A stretch of DNA of 64,000 nt from Thermococcus henrietii (lineage in GTDB: Archaea > Methanobacteriota_B > Thermococci > Thermococcales > Thermococcaceae), in contig NZ_LT900021.1 in NCBI RefSeq assembly GCF_900198835.1, forward strand, positions 372,001 through 436,000, in the 5' to 3' direction. Shown here piece after piece: positions 24,389 through 36,433 of the stretch. The notes beneath the pieces were generated by a model. That model saw only the letters and a program-made list of their open reading frames with translations. It had not been told where the DNA came from and made no database searches. A program made the position numbers and the translations under genes. How positions within the stretch are numbered: position 1 is the first letter of the stretch; every line of letters starts with the position of its first letter.

Positions 24389-25297
24389 ATGGCCAAGAAG
24401 AAGGCTAAAAAGCCCGGGGCTACGAACGACTTCCGGGCAAAGAAACGGAACAAACTAAGATTTTTGGCCGAGATGGAACCGAAGAAGATGATAATCTACC
24501 CGCTCGTCGTGTTCATAGTTGCCCTGTTGCTCCTGGCGGTGCACTTTCCGCCCCTTGGAATAGACCTTAAGGGCGGTGTCGTCGTCACCGGCTACGGCAT
24601 AAACGCCAACCCCGACCAGGTTGAGAAGTGGCTCAGCAAGGACCTCGGCGTTGAGGTTACGGTCGAGAGCTTCACGAGCGTTGAGGGTGCCAAGGGAATC
24701 CGCGTTTACGCTCCCGCCGGAGTCGACCCGGTTAAGATTATCAACCTGCTTAAGGAGAAGTATCCAAACGCTGAATACACCCACAGCGAGGTCCTTCCGA
24801 CGTTCGGAGAACTCGCCAAGAAGCAGGGAATCAAGGCTATAGCCTTTGCCTTCCTCGCGATGGCGGTCGTTGTGTTCTTGTTCTTTAGGAACCCGATATC
24901 GTCAATGGCCATAATCTTCTCGGCCCTCTCGGACATGGTCATAGCGGTCGCGGTGATGGGAATCTTTAGAATTCAGCTTACAACGGCGACGATAGCGGCT
25001 CTGCTGATGCTCATAGGTTACACCGTCGATAGCAACATTCTGCTGACCACGAGACTTACGAGGAGGAAGGAAGACACGATAGAGGAGGCCTATCTAAGCG
25101 CGGTTTCAACGGGTTTCACGATGAGCACCACAACGCTGGGAGCGCTCTTCATGCTCTGGCTCATCTCAACGTCGCCAACGATAGACAACATAGCCATAGT
25201 CCTCATCTTCGGTCTCCTCGCGGACTTCATGAACACCTGGATTTTCAACGCCGGCGTTCTCAGGTGGTATCTCTCGACAAGGGGGGTTAAGGCATGA
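24389..25297 (+). CDS. secF: Protein-export membrane protein SecF
   Basis: 302 residues. A basic cytosolic N-terminus precedes a first helix (IIYPLVVFIVALLLLAV), the extracytoplasmic P1-like domain with the DLKGG signature, and five clustered C-terminal helices, including the SecF hallmark MLIGYTVDSNILLTTRLTR. It works with SecD at the SecYE pore to help protein export. Thermococcales place secF before secD, as here. GGGGTGA precedes the ATG and the gene overlaps secD by 4 nt. Confidence 0.95.
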   Translation: MAKKKAKKPGATNDFRAKKRNKLRFLAEMEPKKMIIYPLVVFIVALLLLAVHFPPLGIDLKGGVVVTGYGINANPDQVEKWLSKDLGVEVTVESFTSVEGAKGIRVYAPAGVDPVKIINLLKEKYPNAEYTHSEVLPTFGELAKKQGIKAIAFAFLAMAVVVFLFFRNPISSMAIIFSALSDMVIAVAVMGIFRIQLTTATIAALLMLIGYTVDSNILLTTRLTRRKEDTIEEAYLSAVSTGFTMSTTTLGALFMLWLISTSPTIDNIAIVLIFGLLADFMNTWIFNAGVLRWYLSTRGVKA

Positions 25298-26814
25298 ACA
25301 GGAAGCTTAAGAAGTTGCTCCTCAACTGGAGGATAATCCTTCTCATACTATTCCTCGCGGGCTCGATAGCAACCCTCGCGATGCGTCCCCTGACCTTTGG
25401 AATCGACATATCCGGCGGAGTCGCACTCATAGCCCAGACCGAGCATCCCGTCAATTCCAAGACTATGGAGCTCGTCGTTGATTCCCTTCAGAAGCGTTTG
25501 AACACCTTCGGTCTGAGGGACGTTCAGGTTCAGGGCCAGGGCAACGACATAGTCGTCGTCAAGGTGGCAAACGTCACGAGCGCGGAAGAGGCGAACCAGC
25601 TCAAGAAGGTCATCGAGAGCCAGGGTGTCTTCTACATGGAGTTCGACGGTGTAATCTTTGGAACCGGCAAGGACATAACCTATGTGGGTCCCTACCAGAT
25701 AAAACCAGACAACAGCTGGTCAGTTCCGTTCAGGATAACCAAGAGTGCCGCCGAGAAGTTCGCGAAGCTGGCCAAGGGAAAGGCCGGCTGGCCGGTTGAC
25801 ATGTTCCTTGACCCCCCAACGAACTCTCTCTTGGTGGTTCCAAAGAGCATGTACGACCTAATGAACAGCACGGCCTTCAACGCCCAGGCACCGGATGCAC
25901 CCTACCTCATAGTTAGAATCCACAAGGCCTTCAACATAACCACGGTGGCATATACCAACCAGAGCGCGGCCGAGCTCAAGAAGCTCGCCGATGGAAAGCC
26001 AATCGTCCTCGTCGCGGTAGGGGAGGACCTCGTGAACCAGCTCAAGTCCATGAACGTGAGCGTTCGCTACATCCCGAGGCAGGCGGGCGTCACTGACACG
26101 GCCCTCGTTAAGAGCGTCCTTGGTCTCTACGGACCGTACTCGCTCGGTGAAGGCCTCGCGAACGGAGAACCCCAGACGGACGTCCAGATAACGGGCCATG
26201 CCGCCAACAGACTTCAGGCCGAGCAGGAGGCCAAGACGGTTTACACTGTCCTGAAGAGCGGTTCGCTCCCGGTCAAGCTCAAGGTCATTGGAATGCAGTT
26301 CATATCGCCCAAGCTGGGTGAGAGCTTCAAGACCCAGGCCCTCTACGCGGGAATAGGTGCCCTGATAGCCGTCCTCCTGCTGGTTTATCTCCACTACAGG
26401 AACTGGAAGATAGCCATACCCGTTGCCAGCACGAGCCTCTTCGAGGTCACCATAATCCTCGGAATCGCCGCTTTGATAAGGTGGAACCTTGACCTGCCCA
26501 GTATCGCAGGTATTATCGCGGCCATCGGTACTGGAGTGGACCAACAGATAGTCATAACCGACGAGCTCCTCGGCGGTGAAAAATCGAGCAGGATTGCCAG
26601 ACGTTCGAGCACTCTCAAGAGGATTGGAAGGGCGTTCTTCATCATATTTGCCTCGGCAGCAACCACGATAGCGGCCATGAGCTTCCTGCTGGTTTACTTC
26701 GTCGGGACGCTCAAGGGCTTCGCCGTGACGACCATCATCGGTGTCCTCATTGGAATATTCGTCACGAGACCAGCCTACGCTGAGATAGCCAAGTACCTAA
26801 TCGGTGAGGACTGA
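25294..26814 (+). CDS. secD: Protein-export membrane protein SecD
   Basis: 506 residues: first helix (IILLILFLAGSIATLAM), the SecD motif FGIDISGGVALIAQ, a large extracytoplasmic region (about 40-345), then five helices with AIGTGVDQQIVITDELL, the SecD counterpart of the SecF GYTVDSNI motif. It partners SecF in protein translocation. Translationally coupled at both ends: a 4-nt overlap with secF, and its stop shares the A of the next ATG. Confidence 0.95.
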   Translation: MNRKLKKLLLNWRIILLILFLAGSIATLAMRPLTFGIDISGGVALIAQTEHPVNSKTMELVVDSLQKRLNTFGLRDVQVQGQGNDIVVVKVANVTSAEEANQLKKVIESQGVFYMEFDGVIFGTGKDITYVGPYQIKPDNSWSVPFRITKSAAEKFAKLAKGKAGWPVDMFLDPPTNSLLVVPKSMYDLMNSTAFNAQAPDAPYLIVRIHKAFNITTVAYTNQSAAELKKLADGKPIVLVAVGEDLVNQLKSMNVSVRYIPRQAGVTDTALVKSVLGLYGPYSLGEGLANGEPQTDVQITGHAANRLQAEQEAKTVYTVLKSGSLPVKLKVIGMQFISPKLGESFKTQALYAGIGALIAVLLLVYLHYRNWKIAIPVASTSLFEVTIILGIAALIRWNLDLPSIAGIIAAIGTGVDQQIVITDELLGGEKSSRIARRSSTLKRIGRAFFIIFASAATTIAAMSFLLVYFVGTLKGFAVTTIIGVLIGIFVTRPAYAEIAKYLIGED

Positions 26815-27491
26815 TGTACGTCATAATAATGGGTGCCGGCAGGGTTGGCTACCTCGTCGCCAAGATGCTCGAGGAGGACGGCCACGATGTCACCATAATA
26901 GAGATGGACAGAAAACGAGCGAAGGAACTGTCGATGCAAATAAACGGCCTTGTGATAGAGGGCGACGCGACCGACCCGAAGACGCTGGAAGAAGCAAACA
27001 TAAAGCAGGCAGATGCTTTCGCCGCCTTAACCGGCAAGGACGACGCAAATCTACTGGCGTGCATACTGGCGAAGAACCTCAACCCCAACGTCAAGACCTC
27101 GCTGAGGATAAGCAACCCCAAGAACAGAAAAATCTTCGAGGAGGTAGGCGACCTCAAGAAGTACTTCGACTTTGTGATTTCGCCGGAGGAAATAGCGGCG
27201 GAGTACATAAGCAGGAACATAGTCACACCGGGCTTTGACCGTGTTCTCTTCCCAAAGGAGGGGGCCGAGATAGTCCGCTTTAACATCGACGAGAACAGCG
27301 AGATAGCCGGAAAGCTCGTCAAGGAACTCAACCTCCCCAAGGACGCTCTCATCATAGCGGTTTACGACGAAAAGGGCAACCTTATCATCCCCTCCGGCGA
27401 TACGAAGTTGCCGGAGAGGGGTCAGGTAATCGTCTTCGCCAAGAACTCGGTCCTCAAGGAAGTGAAAGAACTTTTGGAAAGGAAGAGGTAG
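26814..27491 (+). CDS. trkA: TrkA-type potassium channel/transport regulator
   Basis: 225 residues. An N-terminal Rossmann RCK domain binds NAD or nucleotide (IIMGAGRVGYLVAKMLEEDG; acidic TIIEMD; VIEGDAT), and a C-terminal RCK_C/TrkA_C domain (EIAGKLVKELNLPK ... RGQVIVFA) begins near residue 135. It regulates a membrane K+ uptake protein that is not in this window. The start shares one base with the secD stop, so it is expressed with secFD. Confidence 0.92.
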   Translation: MYVIIMGAGRVGYLVAKMLEEDGHDVTIIEMDRKRAKELSMQINGLVIEGDATDPKTLEEANIKQADAFAALTGKDDANLLACILAKNLNPNVKTSLRISNPKNRKIFEEVGDLKKYFDFVISPEEIAAEYISRNIVTPGFDRVLFPKEGAEIVRFNIDENSEIAGKLVKELNLPKDALIIAVYDEKGNLIIPSGDTKLPERGQVIVFAKNSVLKEVKELLERKR

Positions 27492-27556
27492 CATAAAAAG
27501 CGACCGGAATTTGATGTACATTTTTAATCATTTTTTCATTTCTGTCCCTCAAAACC

Positions 27557-27568
27557 ATAAACTATTTA
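27557..27568 (+). promoter_or_regulatory. ATP synthase operon TATA box
   Basis: AAACTATTTAAACC lies about 70 bp before the first ATP synthase gene. The leader of about 45 nt ends in GGAGGGG, 6-7 nt before the ATG. Downstream junctions in the operon are short or overlapping, so this is the likely main promoter. Confidence 0.5.
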
Positions 27569-27635
27569 AACCAATTAGGGAAGCCAAAGGTGGCGAAAAG
27601 CTCACCTGTTTTCAGGGTCACCGGAGGGGCGGCTC

Positions 27636-27947
27636 ATGGAGGACGTCATCAAGCGGATTGTTGATGCAGAAAAAGACGCAGAGGAGCGTATCGAACGAGC
27701 AAAGGAAGAGGCAAAGGAGATAATTGCAAAGGCCAAAGAAGAGGCCAAGTCCATAGAGGAGGAAATCCTCTCCAAGGCTCAGGTGGAGGCCGATGCCCTC
27801 GTTCAGAAGGCGAGGGAGGAGGGTGAGGTCGAGGCTAAGAAAATCCTCCAAGAGGGTGAGAGGGAAATTGATGCCCTTCGCTCGAAGGCCGAGGCCAACT
27901 TCGAGAGCGCCATCACCCAGGCAATAGAGCTCGTGAGAGGGGGCTGA
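27636..27947 (+). CDS. atpH: A-type ATP synthase subunit H
   Basis: 103 residues, nearly all one long Glu/Lys/Ala-rich helix (DAEKDAEERIERAKEEAKE). This is the H (AhaH) subunit that pairs with subunit E to form the peripheral stalks of the A1Ao rotary ATP synthase. First gene of the H-I-K-E-C-F-A-B-D operon. GGAGGGG precedes the ATG; one base separates it from subunit I. Confidence 0.92.
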   Translation: MEDVIKRIVDAEKDAEERIERAKEEAKEIIAKAKEEAKSIEEEILSKAQVEADALVQKAREEGEVEAKKILQEGEREIDALRSKAEANFESAITQAIELVRGG

Positions 27948-27948
27948 G

Positions 27949-29958
27949 ATGTTCAGGCCCGAGGAAATGGTCAAGCTTGACGTTATAACGCTCAACCGCT
28001 ACAAGGATGCACTCCTCACGTACCTCCACGAAGTTGGTGCGGTTGAGCTCAGGGAGCTCAACGTCAGGATAGCCCAGAAGGACACCCCAAACGAGTACCA
28101 CCGAAAGGCCGCTTCCTACAGCATAACCATCTCAAGGCTCGCCGACTTTCTTAAGGCCCACAAGAAGGCCCAGGGCGGAGGGATAAAGGAGCTCTTCTTC
28201 CCGAAAGAGAAGCCGAAGAAAACCTACCGCTACGAGGGCATCGAAAAGCTCATCAAGGACGTTGAGGACTTCCTCTCGAAGGCTGAGCCCGAGATAAAGG
28301 CCGTTGAGGGGAAGCTCAGCTCGCTTCAGACCGAGATTGAGAGGATTAAGGAAGCTATAGCCACCCTCGAACTTCTGTCCGTCTTCAAGCTCCCCGTTCA
28401 ATACCTCAGGCACGGCGGTCTCGTCGAGGTTTCCGTCGGTTCCGTTGAGAGGGTCAAGCTCGGGGCCCTCCTTGAGGACCTCAAGAAAATAACGGAGGGC
28501 AAGGTTGCCGTCGTGACCAAGGAACTCGGCGACAAGGTTCTCCTGGCGATAGCCAACCTCTCGAAGGACCACGACAAGGTCAATTCCGTCCTTGCCAAGC
28601 ACTCCTTCGAGAGGCTCGAGGTTCCCGAGGGGGATGGAACGCCCGACGAGCTCGCTAAGGAGTACCGGAAGAAGCTTGACGCCAAGCTTGGGAAACTCGA
28701 CGAGGCGAAGAAAGAAGCCGAGAAGCTCGCCGAGAAGTACTACGACGACGTCGTCTTCTACCAGGAGCTGATGGAGAACGAGCGCGACAAGGCCTCAGTT
28801 CTCCCGATGCTCGCGAGGACGAACATGACCTTCGCCCTAACCGGCTGGCTCCCGAGGGTCGACGTTCCGAAGGTCCTCGAGGGTATAAAGAAGGTCACCG
28901 ACGGAAAGGCCTACATAAACGTTCGCGAGCCTACTAAAGAGGACATCGAGGAGATTCCGATTAAGCTCAAGAACCCCGGCTGGGCGAGACCCTTCGAGAT
29001 GCTCACCGAGATGTACGGCGTTCCGAGGTACGACGAGATAGACCCGACGCCGATAATAGCCTTCACGTACTCGTTCTTCTTCGGCTTCATGCTCACGGAC
29101 TTCTTCTACGGCCTCATCGTCGGCATCGTCGCGGCACTGCTCGTCAAGGGCCACAAGAAGTTCAACGACGGAACCTACAAGTTCGCATACACCCTGCTCG
29201 TCAGCTCGTTCTTCACGATGCTCATGGGAATCCTCTTCGGCAGTTACTTCGGCAACGCCGGCGACATAGTCCTCCAGTACGTCACGGGCAACCCGAACGC
29301 GCACTTCCCGCGCATAGCGGACGCCTTGAAGGACCCGATGTTCGTCCTAATGCTCGCACTCGCCATAGGTCTCGCGCACCTCTTCACCGGCTACACCATA
29401 GGCTTCATCGTCAAGTGGAAGAACGGCGACAAGAAGGGCGCGGTACTTGAACAGCTCCCCTGGATGCTCATAATACTCAGCATAGTCTTCTTCGCGACCA
29501 AGAACGCCTCGCTGATGCTACCGGCCAAGGCACTCTTCGGAATCGGCATAGTCCTCTTCGCGGTCGGCGAGATAGTTGCCAACGGCGGACTCGCGGCGCT
29601 GATGATAATATCGGACTTCTTCGGCTTCGTGGGAACGTGGCTCAGCTACGCAAGGCTTATGGCCCTCGCACTGGCAACCAGCGGAATAGCGATGGTCGTC
29701 AACGTCCTTGCTGCGATGGTCTGGGGAATCAAGATAAGCGTCGTTCCGCTCGGAATCATCATAGGTTTGATTATCTTCATCGGCGGTCAGCTGTTTTCGA
29801 CCGCCATAAACGCCCTCGGAGCGTTCGTTCACTCGCTCCGTCTCCAGTACGTTGAGTTCTTCGGAACCTTTTACTCGGGCGATGGAAAGCCCTTCACCCC
29901 GTTCAAGTCCAAGAGGGAGGTTTCGAAACTCGAGTTGAAAGCTGATGGAGGTGCATGA
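27949..29958 (+). CDS. atpI: A-type ATP synthase subunit I (a)
   Basis: 669 residues. The N-terminal cytosolic half (1-360) is helical and connects to the stalks. The C-terminal half has seven or eight membrane helices (from FTYSFFFGFMLTDFFYGLIV). The conserved arginine of the ion path is seen in TWLSYARLMALALATSG. It forms the half-channels next to the K ring. Membrane-embedded; in Thermococcales the enzyme is coupled to Na+ or mixed ions. Confidence 0.95.
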   Translation: MFRPEEMVKLDVITLNRYKDALLTYLHEVGAVELRELNVRIAQKDTPNEYHRKAASYSITISRLADFLKAHKKAQGGGIKELFFPKEKPKKTYRYEGIEKLIKDVEDFLSKAEPEIKAVEGKLSSLQTEIERIKEAIATLELLSVFKLPVQYLRHGGLVEVSVGSVERVKLGALLEDLKKITEGKVAVVTKELGDKVLLAIANLSKDHDKVNSVLAKHSFERLEVPEGDGTPDELAKEYRKKLDAKLGKLDEAKKEAEKLAEKYYDDVVFYQELMENERDKASVLPMLARTNMTFALTGWLPRVDVPKVLEGIKKVTDGKAYINVREPTKEDIEEIPIKLKNPGWARPFEMLTEMYGVPRYDEIDPTPIIAFTYSFFFGFMLTDFFYGLIVGIVAALLVKGHKKFNDGTYKFAYTLLVSSFFTMLMGILFGSYFGNAGDIVLQYVTGNPNAHFPRIADALKDPMFVLMLALAIGLAHLFTGYTIGFIVKWKNGDKKGAVLEQLPWMLIILSIVFFATKNASLMLPAKALFGIGIVLFAVGEIVANGGLAALMIISDFFGFVGTWLSYARLMALALATSGIAMVVNVLAAMVWGIKISVVPLGIIIGLIIFIGGQLFSTAINALGAFVHSLRLQYVEFFGTFYSGDGKPFTPFKSKREVSKLELKADGGA

Positions 29959-30447
<489 letters not shown>

Positions 30448-30482
30448 ACCCTCTCCTTTTTACAGCTTGAGGAGGATTGAAG

Positions 30483-31094
30483 ATGGAAGGGGCTGAACTG
30501 ATAATTCAGGAGATAAACAGGGAGGCCGAGCAGAAGATACAGTACATACTCAGCGAAGCCAGGGAAGAGGCCGAGAAGCTCAAGGAAGAGGCCAGGAAGA
30601 GGGCGGAGGCCAAGGCCGAATGGATACTCCGAAAGGCCAAGACCCAGGCCGAGATAGAGAAGCAGAGGATAATCGCCAACGCCAAGCTCGAGGTCAGGAA
30701 GAAGAAGCTCGCCGTTCAGGAGGAGCTCATAAGGCAGGTCATCGAGTCCCTCAAGGAGAGGCTCGCGAACCTTCCCGAGGATGAGTACTTCCCGATGCTC
30801 GTTGAACTCACCGTCAAGGCCGTTGAGGAGCTCGGAACCGATAAGGTCGTCGTCCGCTCCAACGAGAGGACCCTCAAGCTCATCGTTGAGAAATTAGCCG
30901 AGTTCAGGGAGAAGCTCAAGGAGGCCCTCGGAAAGGACGTCGAGGTCACCGTCGGTGAGCCGATTCAGACCATCGGTGGAATCCTCGTGGAGAGCTCCGA
31001 TGGAAGCGTCAGGGTGGACAACACCTTCGAGGCCAGGATAGAGCGCTTTGAGAGTGACCTGAGGGCTACGATTGCCAAGGCCCTCTTCGGGTGA
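30483..31094 (+). CDS. atpE: A-type ATP synthase subunit E
   Basis: 203 residues: a long N-terminal helix (EINREAEQKIQYILSEAREE), then a globular C-terminal domain (VGEPIQTIGGILVESSDG) that binds the top of A3B3. It pairs with subunit H in the peripheral stalks. ATG 30483 is chosen with GGAGG 7 nt upstream; the TTG at 30477 is not needed. The spacer from subunit K contains CTCTCCTTTTTAC, possibly a weak terminator that lowers downstream expression relative to K. Confidence 0.92.
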   Translation: MEGAELIIQEINREAEQKIQYILSEAREEAEKLKEEARKRAEAKAEWILRKAKTQAEIEKQRIIANAKLEVRKKKLAVQEELIRQVIESLKERLANLPEDEYFPMLVELTVKAVEELGTDKVVVRSNERTLKLIVEKLAEFREKLKEALGKDVEVTVGEPIQTIGGILVESSDGSVRVDNTFEARIERFESDLRATIAKALFG

Positions 31095-31099
31095 TTGAT

Positions 31100-32499
<1,400 letters not shown>

Positions 32500-32505
32500 A
32501 GGGAA

Positions 32506-34263
32506 ATGGGAAGGATAATTCGTGTTACGGGACCACTCGTCGTTGCGGACGGCATGAGAGGAAGCAAGATGTACGAGGTCGTTCGCGTCGGTGAGATGGG
32601 TCTCATCGGAGAAATCATCCGTCTCGAAGGCGACACGGCAGTCATCCAGGTCTACGAGGAAACGTCAGGTATAAAGCCCGGTGAGCCGGTCGAGGGAACC
32701 GGTTCGTCGCTCAGCGTCGAGCTCGGTCCAGGTCTGCTCACCTCAATGTACGACGGGATTCAGAGACCGCTTGAAAAGCTCCGCGAGCTCAGCGGTGACT
32801 TCATAGCGAGGGGTTTGACGGCCCCGGCCCTGCCGAGGGACAAGAAGTGGCACTTCACGCCAACCGTTAAGGTCGGCGACAAGGTCACCGGTGGAGACGT
32901 CCTCGGTACCGTTCCTGAAACCAGCATCATCGAGCACAAAATCCTTGTTCCACCTTGGGTCGAGGGTGAGATAGTCGAGATAGCCGAGGAAGGCGACTAC
33001 ACCGTTGAAGAGGTTATCGCCAAGGTCAAGAAGCCCGACGGAAGCGTAGAGGAGCTCAAGATGTACCACAAGTGGCCTGTCCGTGTCAAAAGGCCCTACA
33101 AGAACAAGCTCCCGCCCGAGGTCCCGCTCATCACCGGACAGAGAACTATCGATACTTTCTTCTCGATAGCCAAGGGTGGAACTGCAGCAATTCCGGGTCC
33201 GTTCGGTTCAGGAAAGACCGTCACCCAGCACCAGCTGGCGAAGTGGAGTGACGCGCAGGTCGTCGTCTACATCGGTTGCGGTGAGCGCGGAAACGAGATG
33301 ACCGACGTCCTTGAGGAGTTCCCCAAGCTCAAGGACCCGAAGACCGGTAAACCGCTCATGGAGAGAACCGTCCTCATAGCCAACACCTCGAACATGCCGG
33401 TCGCGGCTCGTGAGGCTTCAATCTACACCGGAATCACCATAGCGGAATACTTCCGCGACCAGGGCTACGACGTCGCTCTGATGGCCGACTCCACCTCAAG
33501 ATGGGCCGAGGCCCTGCGTGAGATTTCCGGCCGTCTCGAGGAGATGCCAGGTGAGGAAGGTTACCCGGCCTACCTCGCCAGTAAGATTGCGGAGTTCTAC
33601 GAGCGTGCCGGCCGCGTTGTGACCCTTGGAAGCGAGCCCAGGGTCGGTAGCGTCTCCGTCATCGGTGCCGTTTCACCGCCGGGTGGAGACTTCAGCGAGC
33701 CCGTCGTCCAGAACACCCTGCGTGTCGTCAAGGTCTTCTGGGCCCTCGATGCCGACCTCGCGAGGAGGAGGCACTTCCCGGCAATCAACTGGCTGAGGAG
33801 CTACTCGCTCTACCTCGACTCGATACAGGACTGGTGGCACAAGAACGTTGATCCCGAGTGGAGGAAGATGCGCGACACCGCTATGGCCCTCCTCCAGAAG
33901 GAGGCTGAACTCCAGGAGATTGTCAGAATCGTCGGTCCTGACGCGTTACCCGACAGGGAGAAGGCCATACTCATCGTCACCAGGATGCTCCGTGAGGACT
34001 ACCTCCAGCAAGATGCTTTCGATGAGGTTGACACCTACTGCCCGCCGAAGAAGCAGGTCACCATGATGCGCGTTATCCTCAACTTCTACAACAAGACCAT
34101 GGAGGCCGTGAGCAGGGGAGTTCCAGTTGACGAGATAGCCAAGCTCCCGGTCAGGGAGAAGATAGGTCGTATGAAGTTCGAGCCCGACGTTGAGAAGATT
34201 AGGGCGCTCATAGATGAGACGAACGAGCAGTTTGAAGAGCTCTTCAAGAAGTACGGGGCGTGA
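32506..34263 (+). CDS. atpA: A-type ATP synthase catalytic subunit A
   Basis: 585 residues. P-loop GPFGSGKTV (about residue 233), Walker B region and catalytic arginine region ([22 protein letters not shown], in the order [10 protein letters not shown] then LREISGRL), and the A-type non-homologous insertion (about 120-190). It hydrolyses or makes ATP in the A3B3 head. No intein is present, although this gene carries one in some archaea. It overlaps the start region of subunit B. Confidence 0.97.
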   Translation: MGRIIRVTGPLVVADGMRGSKMYEVVRVGEMGLIGEIIRLEGDTAVIQVYEETSGIKPGEPVEGTGSSLSVELGPGLLTSMYDGIQRPLEKLRELSGDFIARGLTAPALPRDKKWHFTPTVKVGDKVTGGDVLGTVPETSIIEHKILVPPWVEGEIVEIAEEGDYTVEEVIAKVKKPDGSVEELKMYHKWPVRVKRPYKNKLPPEVPLITGQRTIDTFFSIAKGGTAAIPGPFGSGKTVTQHQLAKWSDAQVVVYIGCGERGNEMTDVLEEFPKLKDPKTGKPLMERTVLIANTSNMPVAAREASIYTGITIAEYFRDQGYDVALMADSTSRWAEALREISGRLEEMPGEEGYPAYLASKIAEFYERAGRVVTLGSEPRVGSVSVIGAVSPPGGDFSEPVVQNTLRVVKVFWALDADLARRRHFPAINWLRSYSLYLDSIQDWWHKNVDPEWRKMRDTAMALLQKEAELQEIVRIVGPDALPDREKAILIVTRMLREDYLQQDAFDEVDTYCPPKKQVTMMRVILNFYNKTMEAVSRGVPVDEIAKLPVREKIGRMKFEPDVEKIRALIDETNEQFEELFKKYGA

Positions 34264-34268
34264 TGCTC

Positions 34269-35660
34269 ATGCCGGGAATGGAGTACTCCACCGTTAGCAA
34301 GATTTACGGCCCGCTGATGATTGTCGAGGGCGTCAAGGGAGTTGCCTACGGTGAGGTCGTCGAGATAGAGACCGAGAGCGGGGAGAAGAGGAAGGGACAG
34401 GTGCTCGAGGCCAGGGAGAACCTCGCGATAGTCCAGGTCTTCGAGGGAACCCGCGATTTGGACGTCAAGACCACCAGCGTCCGTTTCACCGGCGAGACCC
34501 TCAAGGTTCCCGTTTCAATGGACATGCTGGGAAGAATCTTCAACGGTATCGGTAAGCCCATCGACGGCGGACCGGAAATCATCCCCGAGGACAGGAGGGA
34601 CGTTCACGGTGCACCGCTCAACCCCGTCGCGAGAGCCTACCCGAGGGACTTCATCCAGACGGGTATCTCGGCCATAGACGGTATGAACACCCTCGTTCGC
34701 GGTCAGAAGCTTCCGATATTCAGCGGTTCAGGTTTACCGCACAACATGCTCGCGGCGCAGATTGCGAGGCAGGCGAAGGTCCTCGGTGAGGAGGAGCAGT
34801 TCGCCGTCGTCTTCGCGGCGATGGGTATCACCTACGAAGAGGCCAACTTCTTCAAGAAGAGCTTCGAGGAGACCGGAGCAATAGAGAGGGCCGTCCTGTT
34901 CCTCAACCTCGCCGACGACCCGGCCATCGAGCGTATCATTACCCCGCGTATGGCCCTGACCGTTGCAGAGTATCTGGCTTTCGACTACGACATGCAGGTT
35001 CTGGTTATCCTCACGGACATGACCAACTACGCAGAGGCTCTCCGTGAGATTTCGGCAGCGAGAGAAGAGGTTCCCGGAAGGCGCGGTTATCCGGGTTACA
35101 TGTACACTGACTTGGCCACAATCTACGAGCGTGCTGGAAGGGTCAGGGGCAAGAAGGGAAGCATAACCCAGATGCCAATCCTCACGATGCCCGACGACGA
35201 CATCACCCACCCGATTCCGGACCTTACCGGTTACATCACCGAGGGCCAGATAGTCCTCAGCAGGGAACTCCACAGGAAGGGTATCTACCCACCAATCGAC
35301 GTCCTTCCGAGTCTCAGCCGTCTGATGAAGGACGGTATCGGTAAGGGAAGAACCAGGGAAGACCACCCGCAGCTGGCCCAGCAGCTCTACGCGGCCTACG
35401 CCGAGGGACGCTCCCTCAGGGACCTCGTCGCCGTCGTCGGTGAGGAAGCTTTGAGCGAGACCGACAGGAAGTACCTCAAGTTTGCAGACAGGTTCGAGCG
35501 CGAGTTCATCGCTCAGCGCTACGACGAGGACAGGAGCATCTTCGAGACCCTCGACCTCGGCTGGGAGCTCTTGGCGGAGCTTCCGGAGAGCGAGCTCAAG
35601 CGTGTCAGGAAGGAGTACATCCTCAAGTACCACCCCAAGTACAGGAAGAGGGGCGAGTGA
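34269..35660 (+). CDS. atpB: A-type ATP synthase regulatory subunit B
   Basis: 463 residues. It has the F1-alpha-like fold but, where the A subunit has a P-loop, it reads [12 protein letters not shown], so it is the non-catalytic B subunit. [16 protein letters not shown] and [19 protein letters not shown] are family segments. The start is set at ATG 34269 by analogy with family starts at MPG and because GCGTGAT precedes it; in-frame ATG 34263 and GTG 34260 are alternatives. The first codons overlap or abut subunit A. Confidence 0.95.
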   Translation: MPGMEYSTVSKIYGPLMIVEGVKGVAYGEVVEIETESGEKRKGQVLEARENLAIVQVFEGTRDLDVKTTSVRFTGETLKVPVSMDMLGRIFNGIGKPIDGGPEIIPEDRRDVHGAPLNPVARAYPRDFIQTGISAIDGMNTLVRGQKLPIFSGSGLPHNMLAAQIARQAKVLGEEEQFAVVFAAMGITYEEANFFKKSFEETGAIERAVLFLNLADDPAIERIITPRMALTVAEYLAFDYDMQVLVILTDMTNYAEALREISAAREEVPGRRGYPGYMYTDLATIYERAGRVRGKKGSITQMPILTMPDDDITHPIPDLTGYITEGQIVLSRELHRKGIYPPIDVLPSLSRLMKDGIGKGRTREDHPQLAQQLYAAYAEGRSLRDLVAVVGEEALSETDRKYLKFADRFEREFIAQRYDEDRSIFETLDLGWELLAELPESELKRVRKEYILKYHPKYRKRGE

Positions 35661-35688
35661 GCCCCTACCAACTTTTTAGGTGGTCGAG

Positions 35689-36333
35689 ATGGCAGAACTG
35701 CTCAACGTGAAGCCGACGCGAATGGAGCTCCTCAACCTGAAGAGGCGCATCCAGCTGGCCAAGAAGGGCCACAAGCTCCTCAAGGACAAGCAAGATGCTT
35801 TAGTCATGGAGTTCTTCACAATCTACGACGAGGCGCTCCAGCTGAGGCGCGAGCTCAACCTCAAGATGAAGGAGGCCTTTGAGGCCCTTCAGATGGCCGA
35901 GATTGACGTCGGAACGCTCCGCCTCAAGGAGATAAGCCTCTCCGTGAAGCCCAACAGGGAGGTCGAGATTAGGAAGAGGAACGTCATGGGCGTTCCGGTT
36001 CCCCTCATCGAGGCCGAAAGCTTCAAGAGGAACGCGGGGGAGAGGGGTTACGCCTTCGTTTCGAGCTCCGCCAAGGTTGACCTCGTGGCCGAGAAGTTCG
36101 AGGAGGTCCTTGATTTAGCGGTCCGCCTCGCTGAGGTGGAGGAAACCCTCAAGAGGCTTGCGAGGGAAATCGAGGTCACCAAGAGGCGCGTCAACGCGCT
36201 CGAGTACATCATAATCCCGCGCATGGAGGCTACCGTCAAGTTCATCAAGCAGAGGCTCGACGAGATGGAGCGCGAAAACTTCTTCAGGCTCAAGAGGGTT
36301 AAGGCGTTAATCGAGGCCAGGGGCGGTTCCTGA
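35689..36333 (+). CDS. atpD: A-type ATP synthase subunit D
   Basis: 214 residues forming two long antiparallel helices ([40 protein letters not shown]), the central shaft of the rotor. ATG 35689 is chosen with GGTGG 5 nt upstream; GTG 35680 belongs to that site. Last gene of the ATP synthase operon, followed by CTCTCCTTTTTCTG. Confidence 0.95.
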   Translation: MAELLNVKPTRMELLNLKRRIQLAKKGHKLLKDKQDALVMEFFTIYDEALQLRRELNLKMKEAFEALQMAEIDVGTLRLKEISLSVKPNREVEIRKRNVMGVPVPLIEAESFKRNAGERGYAFVSSSAKVDLVAEKFEEVLDLAVRLAEVEETLKRLAREIEVTKRRVNALEYIIIPRMEATVKFIKQRLDEMERENFFRLKRVKALIEARGGS

Positions 36334-36342
36334 GCCCACTGA

Positions 36343-36358
36343 GCTCTCCTTTTTCTGT
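36343..36358 (+). terminator. T-rich terminator of the ATP synthase operon
   Basis: CTCTCCTTTTTCTGTCC follows subunit D by about 10 nt with no stem, in keeping with archaeal oligo-T termination. Confidence 0.45.
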
Positions 36359-36393
36359 CCGGCGTTTATGTAGGTGCTTGTGTAGGCAAATCG

Positions 36394-36421
36394 CTTAAAT
36401 ATAACCTTTCCGTAACTAAAC
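36394..36421 (+). promoter_or_regulatory. Promoter of the di-iron sensor operon
   Basis: The TATA box CTTAAATATA (36394-36403) is followed at the expected start by CGTAACTAAAC (36411-36421). This element resembles the repeats before the KaiC-like gene (22309-22330). GGGGGTGAG follows, 4 nt before the ATG. Confidence 0.5.
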
Positions 36422-36433
36422 TGGGGGTGAGCG